DNA of 53,062 bases, taken from the NCBI GenBank assembly GCA_938007965.1, contig CALLMH010000101.1:1-53062 (forward strand), written 5' to 3'. This document shows, one piece after another, positions 35,347-44,881 of this stretch (positions are counted from its first letter, which is position 1; each line of letters starts with the position of its first letter). A program made the translations under genes and the position numbers. The notes below the pieces were generated by a model. It had not been told where the DNA came from. It worked only from the letters and a program-made list of their open reading frames with translations, and did not search any database. The stretch is from an uncultured Saprospiraceae bacterium. Lineage in GTDB: Bacteria; Bacteroidota; Bacteroidia; Chitinophagales; Saprospiraceae.

Positions 35347-35366
35347 ACATCTATTGATATAATATA

Positions 35367-38120
35367 TTAGTTATCACTAGGATTAGGTCCACTCTTTATG
35401 TCATCTATGGCGTCATTCAGATCATCTGTCGCTTTTTTAAGATCATCTACTTTGTCCTGTTTCGACTTTTTTGAGGCAGTTTTTTTAGCTACTACTGGTC
35501 TATCCTCGCTATCCGATTTATGCTCTTCAAATGTGAATCCTTTGGCATTGGTATTTACATAGATGGTCTCACCTGCTACGAATCTACCAGAAAGTACCTC
35601 TTTGGCCAATTGATTTACGATTTCTCTTTCGATCACTCTTTTTAGAGGTCTAGCTCCGAACTGTGGATCATATCCTAAGTCTGTCAATAAATCCATTGCA
35701 GATGGACTAAGCTCTATTTTGAGTTCTTGCTTTGCTAGATTTTTGTGAACCTTCTTCAGCATGAATCCAGCAATCTTTTTGATTTCCTCTTTTGTAAGTG
35801 GCAAGAACATGATTTTCTCATCGATACGATTCAGAAACTCTGGTCGGAGGTTCTCTTTCAGTGCCTCGAATACTTCCAGCTTAGTGGTATCTATGATCTC
35901 AGCTTTATGCTTGTCTCCTAGTACGTCTAAGTCTTCGAAGTTTTCTAGTATAAGTTCTGCACCCATGTTAGAAGTCATAATGATGATCGTATTCTTAAAA
36001 TTGGCAATACGGCCTTTATTATCAGTAAGTCTACCATCATCTAGTACTTGTAGGAGTATGTTGAATGTATCTGGGTGAGCCTTCTCGATCTCATCCAGTA
36101 AGACGATAGAGTAGGGCTTCCTTCTTACTGCTTCGGTCAGTTGCCCTCCTTCGTCATAGCCTACATATCCTGGAGGCGCACCTACGAGTCTACTCACTGA
36201 GTGCTTCTCTTGGAATTCACTCATATCGATACGAGTGATGGCATTTTCATCATCGAAGAGTACTTCGGCGAGAGACTTTGCCAGCTCTGTTTTTCCCACA
36301 CCAGTCGGTCCTAAGAATATGAATGATCCTATTGGTTTCTTCGGGTCAGAGAGACCGGATCTACTTCTACGTACCGCATCTGATACCGCTACGACGGCTT
36401 CCATCTGACCGACGAGTCTCTGTCCGATTTCCTTTTCGAGATTGAGCATTCTTTCTTTCTCCTTGGTCAACATCTTACTTACGGGGATTCCAGTCCACTT
36501 TGCTACTACATCTGCGATATCATTTGCAGTTACTTCTTCATTGGTAAACCTACTGTCATCTGGAAGGTCATTAAGTTTTTCTTCCGCTACTTTGAGCTTA
36601 GCTTCTAGTTCTTTCAGTGTGCCGTATCTGAGTGTAGCTACGAGTTCGAAGTTACTTTCTCTTTCTGCTACTTCTGCATCGTGTTCTAGTTCTTCGATTT
36701 GTTTTTTAATATTCTGAATCGCGTCTACGATCTCTTTTTCGCCCATCCACGCTGCTTTGGTGCTGTTCAGTTTTTCCTGAGCATTGGCTATAGTTTCGGT
36801 GATGGATTTCAGTTTCTTTTCGTCTCCTTCTCGTTTGATGTATTCACGTTCTATTTCTAGTTGGCGCACTTTTCTGTCTAGTTCATCTACCTCACCAGGC
36901 ACAGAGTCGAGCTCTAGTCGCAGTTTTGCGGCAGCCTCATCTATAAGGTCTATCGCTTTATCAGGCAGTTGTCTTTCGGATATATATCTATTAGAAAGTT
37001 CTGCGGCAGCTATCAATGCTTCATCTAAGATCTCCATCTTGTGATACATCTCATACTTCTCTTGCACTCCTCTTAGTATAGAGATGGTATCTTCTACACT
37101 GGGTTCGTCTATGATTACGGTTTGGAATCTTCTTACTAGGGCTTTATCTTTCTCGAAGTACTTCTGATATTCATCTAGTGTAGTAGCACCTATCGTTCTC
37201 AATTCTCCTCTTGCGAGGGCAGGCTTGAGGATGTTGGCGGCATCCATTGCGCCATTTCCACCACCAGTACCTATCAATGTATGGATCTCATCTATGAATA
37301 GGATCACTTCACCATTAGAAGCGGAAACCTCTTTGACTACTGCTTTGAGTCTCTCTTCGAATTCTCCTTTGTACTTAGCTCCTGCGACCAATGAGGCTAG
37401 ATCTAGCACGTAGATTTGTTTCGAAGCCAAGTTTTCGGGAATATCTTGCTTTACGATCCTCCAAGCTATTCCTTCTACGATGGCTGTTTTACCGACACCA
37501 GCTTCACCGATGATAAGTGGGTTGTTTTTCTTTCTTCTTGATAGTATATGAAGTATTCTTCTGATCTCTTCGTCCCTACCTATGATCGGATCAAGTTTAC
37601 CTGATTCTGCTTTTTCATTTAGATTTATAGCATATTTAGAGAGTGCTCCAAATTCTTCATCCGCAGATTGTTCGGTAACTTTTCGGCCTTTTCTCAGTTC
37701 TTGGATTGCGACTTTGAGCTCTTTTTCCGTAGCTCCGAGATCTTTTAGAATCTGGGCAGCTTTATCTTTTCCAGTTATGATACCCATAATCATGAGCTCT
37801 AGAGAGATAAATTCATCCTCAAATTCTTTGAGTAATTTTTTAGCTCTTGCCAATGATTGATTTGCATCATTGGTCAGATATTGCTTCTCTATATTAGATA
37901 CTTTAGGATAGGTTTCTATTGCCTTGTTGAGATCTCTTTTTAGAATAGGTATATTGATTCCGACCTTGTTGAATATAAATTCTGCCAGTTTAGGATCTGT
38001 TTCTATGATTCCTTTTATGAGGTGTACCGTATCCACACCTTGCTGTTCTAATTTCCCAGCAAGTTGCTGAGACTTTAGGATTGCTTCCTGCGCTTTAATT
38101 GTAAAATTATCGTATGTCAT
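35367..38120 (-). CDS. clpB: Chaperone ClpB (Hsp100 disaggregase)
   Basis: Hexameric AAA+ disaggregase working with DnaK. Clp-N repeats (1-145), first AAA domain with Walker A GEAGVGKT (about 204-211) and [10 protein letters not shown], a middle coiled-coil domain (about 400-535), second AAA domain with Walker A GPTGVGKT (about 604-611) and NRIDEKIMF, then the D2-small domain ([11 protein letters not shown]). The C-terminus continues about 50 residues beyond the usual end as a Lys/Asp/Ser-rich extension ([18 protein letters not shown]...), making 917 aa instead of about 865. Monocistronic, with a 435-base upstream region. ATG start. Confidence 0.96.
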   Translation of the reverse strand: MTYDNFTIKAQEAILKSQQLAGKLEQQGVDTVHLIKGIIETDPKLAEFIFNKVGINIPILKRDLNKAIETYPKVSNIEKQYLTNDANQSLARAKKLLKEFEDEFISLELMIMGIITGKDKAAQILKDLGATEKELKVAIQELRKGRKVTEQSADEEFGALSKYAINLNEKAESGKLDPIIGRDEEIRRILHILSRRKKNNPLIIGEAGVGKTAIVEGIAWRIVKQDIPENLASKQIYVLDLASLVAGAKYKGEFEERLKAVVKEVSASNGEVILFIDEIHTLIGTGGGNGAMDAANILKPALARGELRTIGATTLDEYQKYFEKDKALVRRFQTVIIDEPSVEDTISILRGVQEKYEMYHKMEILDEALIAAAELSNRYISERQLPDKAIDLIDEAAAKLRLELDSVPGEVDELDRKVRQLEIEREYIKREGDEKKLKSITETIANAQEKLNSTKAAWMGEKEIVDAIQNIKKQIEELEHDAEVAERESNFELVATLRYGTLKELEAKLKVAEEKLNDLPDDSRFTNEEVTANDIADVVAKWTGIPVSKMLTKEKERMLNLEKEIGQRLVGQMEAVVAVSDAVRRSRSGLSDPKKPIGSFIFLGPTGVGKTELAKSLAEVLFDDENAITRIDMSEFQEKHSVSRLVGAPPGYVGYDEGGQLTEAVRRKPYSIVLLDEIEKAHPDTFNILLQVLDDGRLTDNKGRIANFKNTIIIMTSNMGAELILENFEDLDVLGDKHKAEIIDTTKLEVFEALKENLRPEFLNRIDEKIMFLPLTKEEIKKIAGFMLKKVHKNLAKQELKIELSPSAMDLLTDLGYDPQFGARPLKRVIEREIVNQLAKEVLSGRFVAGETIYVNTNAKGFTFEEHKSDSEDRPVVAKKTASKKSKQDKVDDLKKATDDLNDAIDDIKSGPNPSDN

Positions 38121-38514
38121 GTTCTATAATTTATGGTGCTCTTCAAATTACATATTGAGAGTGAGCACATGTATTTTAAATATGGTTGTCTACTTATTAG
38201 ATGTACAGCTTCATTTTTACGATTCGCATCTTGGCTTTTCTAGAAGACACCTAAAAGTAGATATTCTATGTCAATTATTCACAAATAACCGACCAACTGA
38301 TAAATTATGAATATTTGACAGTATTAAATGGTGATTTTTGTCTATTTGGCACTTTATTCAGAATAGTTGGCAATAATTTCATCCTAATTTTTGACAAGGT
38401 TTATGTCGACATGAATGCTTTTACTCTTCGCGCTTAAAATATTAAAGTAGATGATAATTTTCAATATTTATCAATCTATTGGTGATAGCTTAGCCTTCTT
38501 GTTCTTAATAATTA
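38121..38514. other. Divergent region between clpB and a membrane-protein gene
   Basis: No gene seen. A 63-codon ORF at 38119-38310 is judged spurious. I found neither a TAnnTTTG box on the clpB side nor an obvious CIRCE-type inverted repeat, so any heat-shock control element is not visible by eye. Confidence 0.4.
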
Positions 38515-38522
38515 TATTTTTG
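38515..38522 (+). promoter_or_regulatory. -7 element TAttTTTG upstream of the membrane protein
   Basis: Exact TAnnTTTG 33 bases before the GTG start at 38556. A TTG at 38499-38501 is too close (13 bases), so the -33 element is unclear. Confidence 0.4.
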
Positions 38523-38555
38523 TATTTCTAAATCAGCAAATAAAGGAATAAATAG

Positions 38556-39527
38556 GTGGTCAGTATTTTTAAAAATAATTTATTTATAAACAGTCTCCTG
38601 TTGCTGCCTTATGTTACTATTCTTCGGATCAAGAGCTTATTGGACCCAGTTGGATACATCGCGGGAGAAGGGGATACTATATTGGTAAGAGAATTATTTG
38701 ATTGGATATCTTCACCATTTGCGCAAAGCATGATTGCTGTATTAGTAGTCTATTTGCAAGCGGTATATATCAATCGATTGGTCATAAAAAATGCATTGGT
38801 ACAACAAAACACCCTCATTCCTGGGTTGATATATATTGTATTGACCAGTCTATTTCCAGAGTGTACGGTACTATCTCCCATGTTGATTGCGAATTCGTTG
38901 ATTCTTGTGGTTATAGGTCAAGCATTTAAAATATACAAGTCTCCACGAGTTGCTGATAATGTGTTCAACATAGGATTCTGGACTGGTATATCTGCACTAT
39001 TCGTTCCTAATTTTATATACTTATTATTGATTGGAGTGTTGAGTATATTTATTCTTAAGTCTGCAAAGGGGAAGGAATTATTTCAGCTTTTTTCAGGAGC
39101 ATTTACAGTTTTCGTTTTATATTTTGGAATTATGTATTTGATAGATTATCCGATTCTCGATCAAGTATCTTTAGTCGATGCGTCTCCTAAGTTATCCATT
39201 ATATCCATTAGAGGACTAGAATTATATAAGTTTTTGTCATTCGTGGGGATGACATTTTTTGCTGTATTTCATTATAATACTTACGCATTGAAGAAAAGTA
39301 TTCAAGCGAAGAAGAAGATAGATATTTTGTTTTGGATTTTATTTTCTTCAGCTGTTTTAATATTTCTTTTTCAAGAAATCACTGCCTTCAATGCACTGTT
39401 GGTATGTATCCCGTTATCAATATTCTACACGATGAACCTGATCAGATTGAAGAGTCCTTTGTTACAAGAGCTGGTTCACGTTATATTTTTGGCGGTGATA
39501 TTTATATTTAGTTTTGGCTTGATCTAG
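38556..39527 (+). CDS. Multi-pass membrane protein (DUF6427-like)
   Basis: 323 aa with about eight to ten hydrophobic segments covering nearly the whole length (for example SMIAVLVVYLQAVYINRLVI, FIYLLLIGVLSIFIL, FSGAFTVFVLYFGIMYLI). The N-terminal region with IAGEGDTILVRELFDWI and N/R-containing loops resembles Bacteroidota DUF6427 proteins, whose function is unknown. GTG start. Convergent with the rhodanese gene, 22 bases between the stops. Confidence 0.7.
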   Translation: MVSIFKNNLFINSLLLLPYVTILRIKSLLDPVGYIAGEGDTILVRELFDWISSPFAQSMIAVLVVYLQAVYINRLVIKNALVQQNTLIPGLIYIVLTSLFPECTVLSPMLIANSLILVVIGQAFKIYKSPRVADNVFNIGFWTGISALFVPNFIYLLLIGVLSIFILKSAKGKELFQLFSGAFTVFVLYFGIMYLIDYPILDQVSLVDASPKLSIISIRGLELYKFLSFVGMTFFAVFHYNTYALKKSIQAKKKIDILFWILFSSAVLIFLFQEITAFNALLVCIPLSIFYTMNLIRLKSPLLQELVHVIFLAVIFIFSFGLI

Positions 39528-39549
39528 ATGGCTATGAGTACTTTTTAGT

Positions 39550-40080
39550 CTACCAGGTCTTTATAGTACTTTCGGACTGTACCCACTTACTCCATTTTTT
39601 GTTGAATGTATGGATTTCATTAGTTTGCTCTCTAGATGCGTTATAAATGGGGTGATGTTGATTTACCCATTCGAATATAGAACCGAAGAGGTTTTGTACA
39701 TTTTGGAATCCTGCATCTTTGAGTTTCTCTCCGATTTTCTCACTTCGATATCCTATAGAACAATATATAATTATTGGCTGATTTTTATCTAAGTGGGAGA
39801 CGCGTTCCAAATCAAAGTCATCGTATCCGATGTGAATGGCATCTTTAATATGGGATACCTCGTATTCTTCTTGTTCCCTAGCATCTAGAAAGATATAATT
39901 ACTCGCTTCAGCATATGCATCTGCAATTGATATTACAGGTACGTCGTAGGATAGGTACGAATCTACCTCTTGCTGGAAAGCAGGATTGATACATAAAGCT
40001 TGAGTCTGCTGAGCGGTAAGAGTGCCAGCTAATAAGACGAAGCAAAGTACGATTATATTACACCAGTTTTTTGGGTCCAT
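39550..40080 (-). CDS. Exported rhodanese-domain protein
   Basis: A signal peptide (about 1-23, cleavage near LTA-Q) is followed by one rhodanese domain (about 45-150) with YIFLDAREQEEYEVSHIKDA and active-site loop YCSIGYRSE, where the Cys would carry the persulfide. Sulfur transfer or a redox function in the periplasm is possible, with no substrate indicated. Its start lies inside the 3' end of the mevalonate decarboxylase gene (23-base overlap), so the two are translationally linked although no functional link is apparent. Confidence 0.85.
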   Translation of the reverse strand: MDPKNWCNIIVLCFVLLAGTLTAQQTQALCINPAFQQEVDSYLSYDVPVISIADAYAEASNYIFLDAREQEEYEVSHIKDAIHIGYDDFDLERVSHLDKNQPIIIYCSIGYRSEKIGEKLKDAGFQNVQNLFGSIFEWVNQHHPIYNASREQTNEIHTFNKKWSKWVQSESTIKTW

Positions 40081-41134
40081 TTCCTACGATATCTTTGATG
40101 ACTCGACCATTGGCTGTATACGGGACGAGTACTTGATTGATAAATGATTCAGCATCTTCTTTTACACTATCCGGGTAGAGCACATGAATATTCGGTCCTG
40201 CGTCAAGTGTAAAATAAATCGGCGTATTGGTTTCTAATCTATAATTTCTTATTTCTCTTATAATGTCCAGTGTACCTGGTTCCATGAGTACATAAGAAGG
40301 GTCCGAACACATCATCAGTGCATGTAATGTCATGGCTTCATCTTCGGCAAGTTTTCCGAATGCATCTACATCTCCACTCTTGAGTATTTTCTTCAGTTCG
40401 GATATCCGGTCATTTGCTTGTTGATATCTTGGCTTTGCGTATACGTTACCATTCATCAGTGCGTGACCAGCTGTAGAGGATACAGATTTTTCGGCGGCAC
40501 TCACGATCAATATATCATCGTGGAACGAATGAAACACCTCATGCACATCTGCTACAGCAACAGCATATAGATCAGACGAATCATGAATCTCTGCATGTGT
40601 ACCCCAAGCTCCTAGTTTTGATATTACCGATCTGCTCGCACTACCGCTTCCTAGTCTAGCTAGGTATGATGCTTTATGGATATCGATAGTTTCTGAGCCG
40701 TTTCCTGATATGACTTGATCTATTTCGCAGATGCACATTGCGATTGCAGCCATAGCAGAAGCTGAAGACGCTATCCCAGAAGAATGAGGAAATGAATTAC
40801 TACTACTTATATCTAAATGTAGTAGATTGAGTACAGGATAGTGATCCAATACAGAATCCAAAAACTTCTTTATTTTATCTTCGAATGCTCGATTAGCTTC
40901 TCCTTCAAATAGAAATGAGATGCTTAATTTCCCACCTTTATTCCCTTTGTACGATATGTAAGTATCCGTATGCGCATTACTCAATGTCAATGATAAAGAC
41001 GCATTACGAGGTAGTTGTCTTCCATGTTTGCCCCAATACTTTACTATTGCTATATTAGACGGGCACCTCCAACCCACTCTTCCACTTTGAATTGTAGAAG
41101 TCGATTGATTTAATATTTTAAATGGATAGGACAT
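40058..41134 (-). CDS. mvaD: Diphosphomevalonate decarboxylase
   Basis: Final step of the mevalonate pathway: ATP-dependent decarboxylation of mevalonate diphosphate to IPP. GHMP kinase fold: N-terminal CPSNIAIVKYWGKHG, the ATP loop SSGIASSASAMAAIA, ARLGSGSASRS, and a C-terminal DAGPNIHVLYP with the catalytic Asp region. Length of 358 aa is in the range of Bacteroidota members. It forms a unit with the rhodanese gene (overlap) and lies 58 bases after the DUF4294 gene. HMG-CoA reductase and IPP isomerase lie 20 kb away. Mevalonate kinase genes are not in the window. Confidence 0.93.
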   Translation of the reverse strand: MSYPFKILNQSTSTIQSGRVGWRCPSNIAIVKYWGKHGRQLPRNASLSLTLSNAHTDTYISYKGNKGGKLSISFLFEGEANRAFEDKIKKFLDSVLDHYPVLNLLHLDISSSNSFPHSSGIASSASAMAAIAMCICEIDQVISGNGSETIDIHKASYLARLGSGSASRSVISKLGAWGTHAEIHDSSDLYAVAVADVHEVFHSFHDDILIVSAAEKSVSSTAGHALMNGNVYAKPRYQQANDRISELKKILKSGDVDAFGKLAEDEAMTLHALMMCSDPSYVLMEPGTLDIIREIRNYRLETNTPIYFTLDAGPNIHVLYPDSVKEDAESFINQVLVPYTANGRVIKDIVGNGPKKLV

Positions 41135-41192
41135 TTTTTAATTTTTACTGGGGGCAAAGGTAATGTTGATTGTAGAAGTGGATGAACAAAGA

Positions 41193-41909
41193 TTAACTTT
41201 TATTTTTTCTTACGTCATCGATTTTGACATACTTCATATCAGTTCCATTTTCGATTCTGTAGGACAGATCAAAATCTTGGAGCACAGCGTCTAATATTTC
41301 ATATTTTCCCTCTTTATATCCATCCTTGAGGTCATAGCTATATAGTTTGCTGAATTGATTCCAGTAGAATGCCGTGAATCGTCCCTTTACTTGCTTCATC
41401 AAGTTGTACATCGATTCTTCGGTTTCTTTTTCTATCATTTTGATCAGGATCTTTCCTTGCAGCTTCGTGAGTTTCGTCAGTGGCTGTTCGAATTCAGATT
41501 TTAGCTCCTTTTCCAATTCTTTGATTCTTTTCTTTTTCTCTCTACGACTGAGGTGTTCGGATGCATATTCTACCTCGCGGAATATCCTGATACCTTCCTT
41601 AGCATAAGGGAATACCTTAGCGGCATACCTTCTAAACTTATTATATTTTCTATACTCAGCATCTGTATCAAATTTTCTCAATGAGGTGATACTCACATCA
41701 TCAAGATCAGCCAATATTAATGTGTCACCTTCGCTGATCATAGCGGAGTATATCTTACCCTTTAGGTTTAGTTTGGTAAATATCGGCTCTAATGACTCCG
41801 GCATATTTTCCTTGGTCTCTGTAGTATCTTTTAAGATGAGCAATGTGTCCTGTGAGAATCCACCGACTCCTAAAAGTAGGAAAAGTGATATAAATATTAT
41901 GTTTTTCAT
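41193..41909 (-). CDS. DUF4294 family exported protein
   Basis: The real start is probably ATG 41909, giving a signal peptide MKNIIFISLFLLLGVGGFSQ. The longer frame (from 41948) adds 13 residues that precede this signal. The core has the DUF4294 pattern KFRRYAAKVFPYAKEGIRIF, then a lysine-rich helix (RREKKKRIKELEKELKSEFE), LTKLQGKILIKMIEKET and GRFTAFYWNQFSKLYSYDLK. Function is unknown; the family is typical of Bacteroidota. Same strand as mvaD with a 58-base gap. Confidence 0.85.
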   Translation of the reverse strand: MKNIIFISLFLLLGVGGFSQDTLLILKDTTETKENMPESLEPIFTKLNLKGKIYSAMISEGDTLILADLDDVSITSLRKFDTDAEYRKYNKFRRYAAKVFPYAKEGIRIFREVEYASEHLSRREKKKRIKELEKELKSEFEQPLTKLTKLQGKILIKMIEKETEESMYNLMKQVKGRFTAFYWNQFSKLYSYDLKDGYKEGKYEILDAVLQDFDLSYRIENGTDMKYVKIDDVRKNKS

Positions 41910-42065
41910 ATGTCTATATTTAACGTGAATAATCATAAAATCATTCAATAATCAGACGTATATCTGATGTTCAAGTTACGTTTTATTTGTTGTCGTAATC
42001 TTAAAGTTTGCTATTAGGTGACTCTTTTAAGTATCTAAAGAGTCTATTTATATAGTAATAACCCC

Positions 42066-42073
42066 TAGATTTG
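42066..42073 (+). promoter_or_regulatory. -7 element TAgaTTTG upstream of the OmpA/PD40 gene
   Basis: Exact TAnnTTTG 73 bases before the ATG at 42147. No clear -33 TTG. Confidence 0.45.
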
Positions 42074-42146
42074 TATTGGATTTTAATTTGGCATTGAAAT
42101 ATCACGTTGGATTAAAACAAAGAAAACACACTTTTTAAAGATTTTG

Positions 42147-43889
42147 ATGAAGCATTTGTTTATATATTTTTTATTAATTTCTCATTTTGCGGTCGGCCAG
42201 CATAGTGTATACAAGATGCCATATCCTGTCAATACGGATGTGTACGATGAGATATGCCCCATACTTTCTTACGATGAAGACGAACTATACTTTACTCGTG
42301 TAGGGAGTCCAGACTTCGATAAGACAATCATCGAGTATGGTAAAAATCTATACGTAACGGAACCTTACGAAAAGTACCAATCAAAACTACGAGATATATA
42401 TCGGATGATAACACAAGAAGTAGATGTCGATCCGGTCTCTTCTTCATTTAATCAAGATGTATGGTATTCGCATTTTCATGATGGTGAAATCTATAACCTG
42501 TTTCACCCTACTCATCCGCTTAATAATGCACTACCCAATAGTATCTGCTCGCATTTTGGCACAGATGGTTCATATGTTGTCATCAATCAATTTGGAGAAG
42601 AAGGAGGTGTTTCTGCAGGTTTTTCAGTTGTGAATAAGAAGACGGACACAGAATTTACATTTCCAGAGCCTATCATGATTCAAGATTTTGATAAGACAGG
42701 ATCAGAAGTAAATGTCAGTATGAGCATCGATAAGGAATATATGATATTAGCGATGAAAGGTAGTAATAGTCGAGGAGATAAAGATCTATATTTATCTATA
42801 AAAGGGTATAAAGGGGTATATAGTACTCCAGTACATCTCGGTAGTGTATTGAATACGGTATACAGTGAAGCGACCCCATTTTTTTCCCAAGATAAAAAGA
42901 AACTATATTTTGCCAGCAACCGCCCTGGGGGCTATGGTGGTATGGATATATACGTGAGTGAGAGATTGGACTTTTCGTTTAAGAATTGGTCTGAACCTAA
43001 GTTGCTCGGACGACCTATCAATTCCGAATTCAATGATTCTCATCCATATGTTCAAATGGACGAAAACTCTATGTTATTTACATCAAATAGGGAAGGAACC
43101 AGTGATATATTCTACGGAAAGCTCAATAGAGATGAAAAACTAGAATATAGTATAGACATAAATATTTTTATTGTTAAAGGTGAAGAACGAAAAAGAGCAA
43201 ATGCTCAAATATATTGGTCGGAAGCTTATAGCCATGAATGGGCAGATTTCTTCAGAGCTCGAGATGGAAAATATAAATACAAGTTTGAAAAGAATATCCC
43301 GATGCAATTCAAAGCCGAAAATAGAGGGCATATAAGTGATATCGTCATACTCGATCCGCAAGAATTACAAGAGGCGGGTATCAGAGAGTTAGACATAGAG
43401 ATAGTATTAGAACAAGGTAAAAACCGAAAACCGATATTCAAGAGGCCCGTATATAAAGAGGATACATATGTGGCAAAAGTGGAGTCGTCAAAAGAGGATG
43501 TGGTACCTCTAGATAATGACATCATGACACTAGAAGCAAATAGTACGGTAGTGTTGAAAAATATAATGTTCGCCAGAGCGAAGCCAGATGTATTGCCCAT
43601 ATCATATCCCTCATTACTTAAGCTGTCTAAGACACTGGCGCGAAGATCTGATGTCGTGATACAAGTAGAAGGACATACGGATAATGTAGGTGATAGTGAA
43701 GCGCTTCTTGATCTATCGCTGGCGAGAGCTCACGCGATTAGAGATTTTCTAGTGCTCAATGGAGCAAAGTCCCATCAGGTAAAAGCGAAAGGATTTGGCG
43801 CATCTAGACCAATTACTAAAAATAGAACTGAACAAGAGCGCAGTAAGAATCGTAGAGTAGAAATACGTGTGCTCAGACAAGGCAAATAA
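42147..43889 (+). CDS. OmpA-family protein with PD40 repeats
   Basis: Cell-envelope protein anchored to peptidoglycan. The frame opens TTG-ATG. I use the ATG (signal peptide, cleavage near AVG-Q). PD40 beta-propeller blades (about 210-330: TPFFSQDKKKLYFASNRPGG, HPYVQMDENSMLFTSNREG) are followed by a linker domain and a C-terminal OmpA/Pal domain (about 470-580) with VEGHTDNVGDSEALLDLSLA, then RAHAIRDFL and NRRVEIRV, including the Asp and Arg that bind diaminopimelate. This architecture is shared with T9SS envelope components such as PorE, but also with many other Bacteroidota OmpA proteins, so I do not assign a name. Confidence 0.88.
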   Translation: MKHLFIYFLLISHFAVGQHSVYKMPYPVNTDVYDEICPILSYDEDELYFTRVGSPDFDKTIIEYGKNLYVTEPYEKYQSKLRDIYRMITQEVDVDPVSSSFNQDVWYSHFHDGEIYNLFHPTHPLNNALPNSICSHFGTDGSYVVINQFGEEGGVSAGFSVVNKKTDTEFTFPEPIMIQDFDKTGSEVNVSMSIDKEYMILAMKGSNSRGDKDLYLSIKGYKGVYSTPVHLGSVLNTVYSEATPFFSQDKKKLYFASNRPGGYGGMDIYVSERLDFSFKNWSEPKLLGRPINSEFNDSHPYVQMDENSMLFTSNREGTSDIFYGKLNRDEKLEYSIDINIFIVKGEERKRANAQIYWSEAYSHEWADFFRARDGKYKYKFEKNIPMQFKAENRGHISDIVILDPQELQEAGIRELDIEIVLEQGKNRKPIFKRPVYKEDTYVAKVESSKEDVVPLDNDIMTLEANSTVVLKNIMFARAKPDVLPISYPSLLKLSKTLARRSDVVIQVEGHTDNVGDSEALLDLSLARAHAIRDFLVLNGAKSHQVKAKGFGASRPITKNRTEQERSKNRRVEIRVLRQGK

Positions 43890-44026
43890 TCAACCGAATT
43901 AAACTTACTTGTTATAATAATCAAAAACACCGCTTATAAATTGGTATTGTAATAAATACTTCTTTCTTTCGTGCACTAGATGATGGTATTTCTGAAGTCA
44001 AAAATCCATCAGGAAAATGAAGAGAT

Positions 44027-44812
44027 ATGTATAATAAGAAAGAGGTAGAAGTTATAAAATTAGAAATTCCATTCCACATCGAAGAATGGAAAACCTTCCA
44101 CACAGGAATATATAAAGGAGATAATGAAGATATAGCGGTAGCACTACAACATACGATCGAACGTATGGTGCGTCTAATGCCTAATATCAAAAAATCATCA
44201 AAAATATTGGTTCTCGGAGGTGCGAATAGCTATGCTTCTATGTTTTTAGCTTCTAGGTACAGAAGTAAGCAAGATTGTGTAGCACAGACTGATGAAGCAG
44301 CCAAAATATTAGAAAAATCTGCAAAACAGCACGGTCAGGATGATGTGGTTACAGTACATGTACAGCCATTTTCGAAGACAATGTTTAGTGACGCAAATTT
44401 CGATATCATATGGTCTCTAGATAGCGTACACAAAACAGAAAATAAGCGAACTATGATCCGAGAAGCCGCGAGGCTATTGGTGCCAGAAGGACGATTTATT
44501 TTTACCGATTATATGAAAAAAGGTAGCGGTGACTCTGAAGATACAGATGACTTCTTAACCAGCAAAGCATACCTGAAACTAGCGGATAAAGCCGATCTAG
44601 AACGTGTATACCTCAGAGAAATGGCAGGTGAAGCTTCTCGTCACCATGAAATCCTATTGGCACATGCTGATAAAAACAAGGCAAAGTTATCCAAAAGGCT
44701 TGGTGCGAAAGAATTAGAAGCTATCGTAGCTGAAATATCAGATCGAAAATCGAAATTGGATAATGGAGAATTAGATTGGGGATTCTTGCAGTTCCAAAAG
44801 AGAAATGTCTAA
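44027..44812 (+). CDS. SAM-dependent methyltransferase-like protein (sarcosine/dimethylglycine type)
   Basis: 261 aa with a class I methyltransferase layout: EEWKTFHTGIYKGDNEDIAVA resembles the N-terminus of sarcosine/dimethylglycine N-methyltransferases, then motif I (KILVLGGANSYASMFLASRY), motif IV (FDIIWSLDSVHKTENKRTMI) and post-motif (EAARLLVPEGRFIFTDYM). Motif I is degenerate (LGGANS instead of the usual xGxGxG), so cofactor binding should not be assumed. The C-terminal 60 residues are charged and helical. Function uncertain. Confidence 0.75.
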   Translation: MYNKKEVEVIKLEIPFHIEEWKTFHTGIYKGDNEDIAVALQHTIERMVRLMPNIKKSSKILVLGGANSYASMFLASRYRSKQDCVAQTDEAAKILEKSAKQHGQDDVVTVHVQPFSKTMFSDANFDIIWSLDSVHKTENKRTMIREAARLLVPEGRFIFTDYMKKGSGDSEDTDDFLTSKAYLKLADKADLERVYLREMAGEASRHHEILLAHADKNKAKLSKRLGAKELEAIVAEISDRKSKLDNGELDWGFLQFQKRNV

Positions 44813-44881
44813 TACAGTTTCGATAAGTAATTAGGGATTCTATTTTGATTTTGTGGAAATTATAATCAGAATAGAAAGCAA

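Noticed and set aside
38119-38310. 63-codon ORF upstream of clpB
   Set aside because: It lies in the divergent regulatory region; composition is unlike the neighbouring genes.
44838-44876. 12-bp imperfect inverted repeat between the convergent methyltransferase and beta-barrel genes
   Set aside because: Very AT-rich, loop of 15 bases and no T-run on either side, so I do not call it a terminator.
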